From contig JAQFVV010006275.1 of NCBI GenBank assembly GCA_028023455.1, forward strand, positions 1,743,279-1,807,278: DNA of 64,000 nucleotides, given 5' to 3'. This document shows, piece after piece, positions 57,291 to 64,000 of this stretch; position 1 is the stretch's first letter; the number at the start of each line of letters is the position of its first letter. The notes below the pieces were generated by a model, which was not told where the DNA came from, did not search any database, and saw nothing but the letters and a program-made list of their open reading frames with translations. Made by a program: the position numbers and the translations under genes. The DNA comes from Epiperipatus broadwayi (lineage: Eukaryota > Onychophora > Udeonychophora > Euonychophora > Peripatidae).

Positions 57291-58041
57291 GTCAGTGTAT
57301 TTTTTGATTATTTATTCTAAAAACTATAATCAGTTCTACACTAATCCCTAATGCATATTATAGCTTTTCTGACTAAATTAATTTTAAAAATGTGAAATTA
57401 TATCTATCATTTTTCTTTACGCCAAACAGTTCTATTATTGAATTGATTTGGAAACATGCACACACAGATAATAATAAAGGATAAAAAATGCATGGTAATG
57501 TTAACAAAAAATATATGTGAAGAAAAAATTATTTATTAGAAAGAAATGCATTTCAAAACACACACATGCTATTCTTCTCATATAATTTATCAAAGCGTCA
57601 TCTCTCATATAAATATATTCACTCATTTTGATCCTATGAAGGCTATTCTTTAATTTTTACATATATAGACAGATCTATTACACTAAAGAGTTGCTTTATT
57701 AAATTAATATAAAACAAATTCCATTTTTATGATATCAAATACACAGATCCAGCAATTATTAAGTTAATTTAAGATGAAGTTATGAAAAAAAAGGAGATAT
57801 GAGGTTTTTTTAAAAAAATAAATTGAATAAATAATAGATTAGAGTGAATGCTAAAATATTATGCAAATATATGAAGATGACAAAATAGACATCACATATG
57901 ATAAAATTAAAATAGGAATTGATAAGGAACAGAATAGCAGCAGTATAATAAAATCTGAGAGTGAAATGCTGCAATACAATAAAAAAGAAAAAACTGATGG
58001 ATTATTACAAATTAAAATAATTTACAAGAAGAGACATTAAT

Positions 58042-58181
58042 AACTGCTATGATGAAAATAATTTGCTACTAATATATTTAATTAAAAAATCAAACCGGAA
58101 TTGATATCAGAAACTGCTATGATGAAAATAATTTACTACTAATATATTTAATTAAAAAATCAAACCGGAATTGATATCAGA
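58042..58181 (+). repeat. 70-bp tandem duplication
   Basis: AACTGCTATGATGAAAATAA through TTGATATCAGA is present twice with period 70 and one or two differences. Confidence 0.9.
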
Positions 58182-58354
58182 AACACTTTAAGACATATAA
58201 TTCAATTAGATAATACTTTGATGCAAAATAGGTTTAGAAAAAATATGAATATATTTATTTCTTCAGATAGTTTGACATTCTGTTGTACTGGTTAGCTTGC
58301 TGAATTTTTATTAATTTAACTAATACTATTCTTTTTTTTTTGTTTGTTTGTGTT

Positions 58355-58955
58355 GTGTTTGATTAGGCTTGCAGGTTCGTTTCCAAACCAACAGATACAA
58401 AAAGAACAACTATTCAGCAATAAATATGTATAATTTATTAGTACAAAATATATACACACGTTGGTTAACAAATGAACAAATATAGTTTTGATATGCTTCA
58501 ATGCTGAGATAGTTGTGCAGAGTAAGGAACTCGCTTCCAGCTAATGATTAGCCTGCATTGTGAGTTCTGGTAAGAAGACTCTTCCAGCTATGTAGTTAGC
58601 TTGCCTCGAGTCAGCTCTAGTTCAGATGTAGCAGTTTCCAGTCCATAGGTGGACTTGCCTCACTGCATGGATGTCTCAATAATGACTAGATAAATATCTT
58701 TGTTGATGGCAGAAGGTTTAATGGAGAGCATGTTCTGTTGTTCAGGTTAACAGAAGTAATTGCTCTCTGCCTTGCCTCCAAAAGGCTGACTATTTAAAGG
58801 CAGATCCCCTACCTTACTGGAAACATGCGGATTTGGTGCGTGAATCCCAGTGAAGGTTTTAATCCCTTTGAATAGCAACTGGGTGCTAACCAATCAGGCA
58901 AGGAATCTGGAATAGTCCACTTCTGAAGGCAGGGTCAGATATGACAGTTTCACAA
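58355..58955 (-). repeat. Candidate solo LTR
   Basis: A block of higher GC. Read on the minus strand it begins TGTGAAACTG and has GATTGG (CCAAT-type), then CTTTAAATAG (TATA-like), then AATAAA near the far end, the order expected of an LTR. The 3' limit and target duplication were not found. A B-box-like GCAGGTTCGTTTCC at 58366 may belong to a separate SINE relic. Confidence 0.35.
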
Positions 58956-60449
58956 TTCTCAGATATATATACAAGAAATATAATAGATAATTTTTCGTTA
59001 TGAAAAAGACAGAAACAAAAATTTTCAGTCTTTACATATTTATAACACAAACTAAAATTTCAAAAACAAATATTTTATTGCAATAAAATCAATTAATTAT
59101 TTTAAGATCAGTTAAATTTTTTTAACAAAAATATTAAAATTATTGAAACATTAAGTGTCTAATAAAAAGAAAATGATATGAATTTTAATGTACTAAAAAC
59201 ATAAATATAGCTATACTCACAATAATTCTTTTATTATGTCAGTCTCTTAAACAGGAAATTATTTGTGCAATTATAGAGAAATAATTTTGTTGAACTTATG
59301 TAACTGTAATTATATAATTACCATAAAACATTATAAAAACAGGGAATCTATTGACATAAATTATTAATTATTATTCGAATGTAAAGATATATTTCTTTAC
59401 TTATGTGTTCCATAAATGTATATATAATTTTTTAAAATAAATGTATGAGAATATATATGCATTTATTTATGTGAGTGTACATAAATATATATGTATCAAT
59501 TTCAATTAGTTTGATCTAAAAAAGAAATCAATTTACCAAAGCTAAGAATATAAAAATGGATAAAATGGTTTTTGTGCATTAGTAGATGAACATAATGTAT
59601 CCAAGTTAAAAATATCTAATGAATGTTTTAAAATTAGGAATCAAAAGAGAAAATAGTATTTAGACAATGATATCAAATAATCAAAAAATTTTATATATAC
59701 AATGATAAAATTTTAGATATTGTATGTTATATTTTATTATCTGGAATGTATTCATAATTTCAATGATAAGAATCATCCCTAGAAATGATTAAACTAATGG
59801 AAAGTATATTAGTAGAAAATGCCAACAATGATTATGCTTCTGCTGCTGCTGATGGTGATGATGATGATAATAATAACAACTACAACTAAAGTGAATATAA
59901 GAAATTTCATTATAATACAGCTCCAAATTTATAAAAGAATATATTATGCTGAGGAGTTAAATAATGGTAAAGTACTACTCTGATGATCAAATGGTTTCAC
60001 TTAGTCCTTGTCTTATCAAAAAACATATAAACAAACATATTTTTATAATAGCTATATTCACTTGAGATTAATTTTAATTTCAGATTTTAAATTCCAGGCT
60101 TTGGAAGCAGACCATAACAATTTATTTCAAGACTGAAAGTCAGCTAAGAAATTCACAGAATCTTATTCACCTTTTCATCATTAGAAAAAGTATTTACAAA
60201 GCAAAAGAGAAGATATATTCCATAATAACACATCAAATTTTGATCAAACAGATATCGATGCAATAAATATTTTGTAATGAAACAAGTTGTAAAATAATAG
60301 ATTCAATTACTTTACTGATTTTATTGTTGCAAATAACCTGCTCTATTAAAAGTATTGCTGAGGGAATACCTCAAAATGTGGCTTTTATATCAAACTTGAT
60401 AACTAGGGCAAAAAGGTTATACTTATAAAAAATTAGTAGGTTATACAAA

Positions 60450-60800
60450 TTCACTATAGCTGTAGATTATTACTATATACAAAGTTTTCATCGGCAGAAG
60501 CAAAAGTAAGTTTGGATAATTTCAAGTAATTATTGAATTTATGTATGTAGGAACATCACAATCATCTTTAGATCAGAGATTTAACATAATGTTTCACACT
60601 GATCATTAATGCAGAAAAGGTAGCAGTTCTCAAAACTAGTGCTTATATCTGAAGGGTAATTGAAGTTAAAGAAAGTGTAACAATTCAATAACTTAGCTCA
60701 ACAGTATATAAAAAATTTAATAATAAAAATGAAGATTGAATTAATATAATGTTACCACTGCAAATATTTTTCTTGACACACGTGGAAAAAAACATAAATA
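60450..60800 (+). pseudogene. LINE reverse-transcriptase 3' remnant
   Basis: Broken frames read ESVTIQ and LSSTVYKKFNNKNED, resembling the YLGSTVS...N-x-x-E-I-x-x-R-I segment found after the RT core in CR1/R1-like LINEs. Too decayed for a firm call. Confidence 0.35.
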
Positions 60801-61146
60801 GAAAACGGTTAATCCAATTTCTTATCATATGATTACTTTTATAATTTAAAAATTTTCATTTCCACTAGACTTTACTATTTTAACAAGAATTAGAAGTAAC
60901 AGGTTTTTTTAAACTTAATATTGAACTTATACATATTAACAAAAATAATAAGCACAAATGCAATAAATAAAGCATTATATATATATTTTAAAATAAAATT
61001 TACAATAAGAAAAATTCATACTTTTAAATTAATAAGTCTAATTGATGTGAACTCCTTGTTTTTATTTTGTCTTTTTATCAGTTTCATTTTTTTCTTTAGA
61101 AATTTTTCACTTATATAGTTTATATAAAATAAAAAAAAGGTTAGAG

Positions 61147-61310
61147 CAGTGGCTCTCAACCTTCCTAATGCTGCGACCCTTTAATACAATTCCTTATGTT
61201 GTGGTGATGCCCAACCTTTGAAAATGTGTTTTCCAATGGTCTTAGGTGACCCCTGTGAAAACGTTGCTCGACTCTCAAAGGTGTCGTGACCTACAGGTTG
61301 AGATTCACTG
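61147..61310. mobile_element. SPIN-like hAT MITE with perfect 8-bp target duplication
   Basis: 164 bp with terminal inverted repeats CAGTGGCTCTCAACC and GGTTGAGATTCACTG. The inner text is TTCCTAATGCTGCGACCCTT and GGTGACCCCTGTGAAAA. This closely resembles non-autonomous SPIN (Space Invaders) hAT elements as known from tetrapods. The exact 8-bp repeat GGTTAGAG at 61139-61146 and 61311-61318 is the hAT hallmark. No transposase. Family match is from recall and should be confirmed by alignment. Confidence 0.88.
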
Positions 61311-61591
61311 GGTTAGAGAGAGATTTGGGAAAGGGAAGATAAAATATGCATCACTAAACCAGTTAACAAAGTTCGCAATGCTAAGTTTTTAAAAATAGAT
61401 TTCAGTGGGGGGAAATGAATTAGAAAATTATTCAATAAACTTTTATTTATTTATAAGTTATACAAAAATAAATATAAACAATATATAAATAAATAAGATA
61501 AAAAAAAAGTTAAACAATAATAAATACTGCTGCATTTTTTAATATGTAACATATATATATATTAATGAGAATATTTATAATTATATACATA

Positions 61592-62268
61592 ATAAGAATA
61601 ACAAATTCTCCGTACAGTAGTGCGACCTAATGCAAGCCTTTGTAATCAATGGATGAAGGAAGTTTTATGTATAAAATCCCTATCTAGTGCCTACTCATCC
61701 AATATCCCCAGACTAGTTTCTAGCTTAAACCACTAAACACCATATAAGCTATTGAGCTTAGATTGAAAATATTTTTGTGTTTTCAATTTCATTCTCATAG
61801 TTTAGTAGTAAAGTAGAGTTAAAAGGTGGCTGCTAGAGGGTTGCATTAGATCCTAAGATCTAGGTGCAGTGCTCTCAGATCCAAGGCTCCTCACTGATGA
61901 TGGCCACAAGCCAGAAACTAGTCTGGAGATACTGGATGAGTAGGCAATAGATAGGGATTTTATGCACAAGCCTTCTGGCATCCATTGATTACTCTGGTTA
62001 GCACAGGGTGGCACTACTGTATGGAGAGTTTTGCCTTAGTTTGTAGCTTATGGCTTTAATAAGCTCCTTACTGATGCAAGCCACAAGTTAGAAACTAATC
62101 TGGAGATATTGTATAAGTAGGCACTAGATAGGGATTTTATGTACAAAACTTCCTGCATCCATTGATTACAAAAGCTTGTACTCGGAGGCACTATTGTATG
62201 GAGAGTTTGATACTCTTATTAACAGCATGTGTAAGCATATAAAATGATGATCATGTGATGTTTTGATG
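61592..62268 (-). mobile_element. Foldback family, 677-bp copy with 12-bp target duplication
   Basis: Its minus-strand start is CACATGATCATCATTTTATA-like. A forward arm (about 61600-61720) is followed by inverted arms. ATTATATACATA is duplicated exactly at 61580-61591 and 62269-62280. Confidence 0.8.
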
Positions 62269-62492
62269 ATTATATACATAGTGATATATAGATTTCTTTT
62301 CTTTTATTATTAAAAAACAACTTTCTCTTTTTTTCCTAACCTTTTCTACTTCTCTCTCTCTTCTCACACAACTATTATATATATTATAGAGCAATGGAAA
62401 TATATATATTTAATATTATTAATAACTATAAATGATAAGTTAAAATTAATGCAGTTTTCTCATTTATAATTTATTATTAATATATATATATT

Positions 62493-62710
62493 GTACCGGG
62501 TCGAACCGCTGAAACCACTTACTTGTACGTATATATAAGTTTTGGCCGGTTTCAAACTCCTTCCTAATACATTTATAATCTTATAAATGTTACGTGAACG
62601 AACCGGCATGTAACATTTATAAGATTATAAATGTATTAGGAAGGAGTTTGAAACCGGCCAACACTTATATATACGTATAAGTAAGTGGTTTCAGCGGTTC
62701 GACCCGGTAC
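62493..62710. mobile_element. 218-bp near-perfect hairpin
   Basis: The 101-base arms (62493-62593 and 62610-62710) are complementary at 99 positions around a 16-base loop. The ends are GTACCGGGTCGAACCGC, giving TA|CCGGGTCG at each side. A TA target duplication of a Tc1/mariner-type MITE is possible. It is GC-richer than its surroundings. A transcript from either strand would fold into a long dsRNA hairpin. Confidence 0.85.
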
Positions 62711-63315
62711 ATAAATGGCCCCAACAACTTGGGCCGATCTTTAATAAACTACCAGGGCCCTGAGTAAATTTCTTTTTTCAAAATGAAATATTTTTATCTG
62801 TTTACATAAGTTGTATACTTTAAATCTTATAAAAGCACTGCCAGAAAGAAATTGCACATATATTAAACACGAGAAAGTATTAATAATTTCAAATTGTATT
62901 TTGTTAAAAAGAAAGTCAAAAGGTTGCAATTGATATGTTTTTTTTTTTGTTAATATAAATTATGCTTTAATGTGTATAGGAGTGCACAGCCACGTAAGTT
63001 TATGATGGTAAATGTGGTACCTTACGGAGAGTACTGTTGGGAATTTACTTCAGTATAATCCTATGTAAGCATTTCATTCAGTCATAAATAAGTTGATGGT
63101 ATTTATAATTGTGCTGCAAATATACACGTATAAACCTATTATTTCTTGAAACATATTTACCTCAATGCAACCTTCTTAAATAAATAATTTATATAATTTG
63201 CTTGTTGTGCCGTTCGTTAGAAATGATGTATAAAAAAATAGAACTCTTGGGGGGAGGAGGCGTAAACATAGATGGTCTTTAGGAAAATGATAGCCAACAT
63301 TTTTTTCTCGTATAT

Positions 63316-63715
63316 CAGGGGTCCCCAACCTTTTTGCACTTAAGAGCACATTCTATAATACTGGCCAGGTGGCAGGCACCATTTAGTTTTTTAACCAGAT
63401 GGCGGGCATCATTTATTTTTTCAATGTAAATTTATAGTTGGATATTGTTAATAATACACAATGTACAAAAAAATATTTATTTCAAAAATAAAATTTAATA
63501 TAATTAACATATAATTAATGTTTATATTTTTATGCTGTAAAAGTATATTATGCCCTACAATTTGATTACAATATAATACAATAATTTATAAGAAATTCTT
63601 TAAAAATTAAATTTATTTGTATCAGATAAATAATTTTTTATCCTGTTCGGATAGCGGCGGGCACAAGTAAAATGGTCTGCGGGCACCATGGTGCCCACGG
63701 GGTTGGGGACCCCTA
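63316..63715. mobile_element. 400-bp hAT-type MITE
   Basis: Terminal inverted repeats CAGGGGTCCCCAACC and GGTTGGGGACCCCTA, with sub-terminal GGCGGGCA repeats. The flanking octamers TCGTATAT (63308-63315) and TTGTATAT (63716-63723) match at 7 of 8. The AT-rich interior is non-coding. Confidence 0.82.
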
Positions 63716-64000
63716 TTGTATATTGTATAGTCTTTTTGTAAAATTACTAACCGGATGTTTTTTGTAAATGTCTTCGTTAATCGTGTACCATAATTACTAA
63801 CCCTAAGTAAAAGATTTTTTTGTTTTTTGTTCTTTTTTTTTTTAAGCAAGTTTACTGATATGTAACAAGCACAGACGACGTTACATTGTTTTTTTTATTA
63901 GTAAACATGAAAAGAATAAAAGTTCACAAATAAAACTTCCTTTTCAAGAATTAAAAATTGAAAATTAAAAAATCATCTTAAACTCGTATATATATAAAAT

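Larger units (their letters stand above)
52777..64000. other. DDO upstream region: repeats, no second gene recognised
   Basis: This 11.2 kb holds the second 2-kb element, a foldback array, LINE and LTR-like relics, two hAT MITEs, a hairpin and tandem duplications. The stretches 56610-57200, 57360-58040, 59000-60400 and 62720-63300 show nothing recognisable. A TATA-rich stretch at about 52788-52860 lies just upstream of the DDO start, but no promoter can be asserted. Confidence 0.55.

Overview
The window is strongly AT-rich animal nuclear DNA. It holds one recognisable protein-coding gene and a dense, layered set of transposable elements. Every accepted exon boundary follows the GT-AG rule. 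Introns range from 91 bp to nearly 18 kb. The repeats include Ty3/Gypsy, RTE and other LINEs, a Penelope-like remnant, tRNA-derived SINEs, hAT MITEs and foldback elements. Together these point to an invertebrate metazoan with a repeat-rich genome. A mollusc or other lophotrochozoan would fit, but nothing in the sequence proves it.

The gene is a D-aspartate oxidase (DDO) on the minus strand. Nine coding exons lie between 52776 (start codon) and 6945. They join in frame into 296 codons, from the N-terminal FAD-binding GxGxxG motif to just before the conserved C-terminal His-Asn-Tyr-Gly-His-Gly block. The last coding exon or exons were not found and probably lie beyond the left edge. The exons total only 888 nt, and the rest of the roughly 46 kb is intron full of repeats.

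Layout. 1-6944 (last visible intron): a diverged solo-LTR-like block near 1.0-1.55 kb, short duplications, nothing coding. Intron 5 (13443-22357): a compact non-autonomous LTR element with a perfect 5-bp target duplication, whose second LTR is split by another 2-kb element; then a dead LINE; then two tRNA-type SINEs, each with a long target duplication. Intron 3 (22699-34442): a hairpin element, a broken RTE LINE interrupted by a foldback element, and a full-length but dead Gypsy element (25919-32153) that itself carries a SINE/RTE chimera. Intron 1 (34738-52594): Penelope GIY-YIG remnant, foldback arrays, RTE pieces, SINEs, a 780-bp palindrome and an unidentified 93-codon open frame.

Upstream of DDO (52777-64000): a second copy of the 2-kb element, a 1.4-kb foldback array, LINE remnants, a SPIN-like hAT MITE with a perfect 8-bp target duplication, a near-perfect 218-bp hairpin and a 400-bp hAT MITE. 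No second gene was recognised.

The strongest candidate for something undescribed is the foldback family (copies at 24989, 35866, 45094, 54882 and 61592). It combines tandem and inverted units of about 450 bp with 12-15 bp target-site duplications, a combination unlike ordinary DNA-transposon MITEs.
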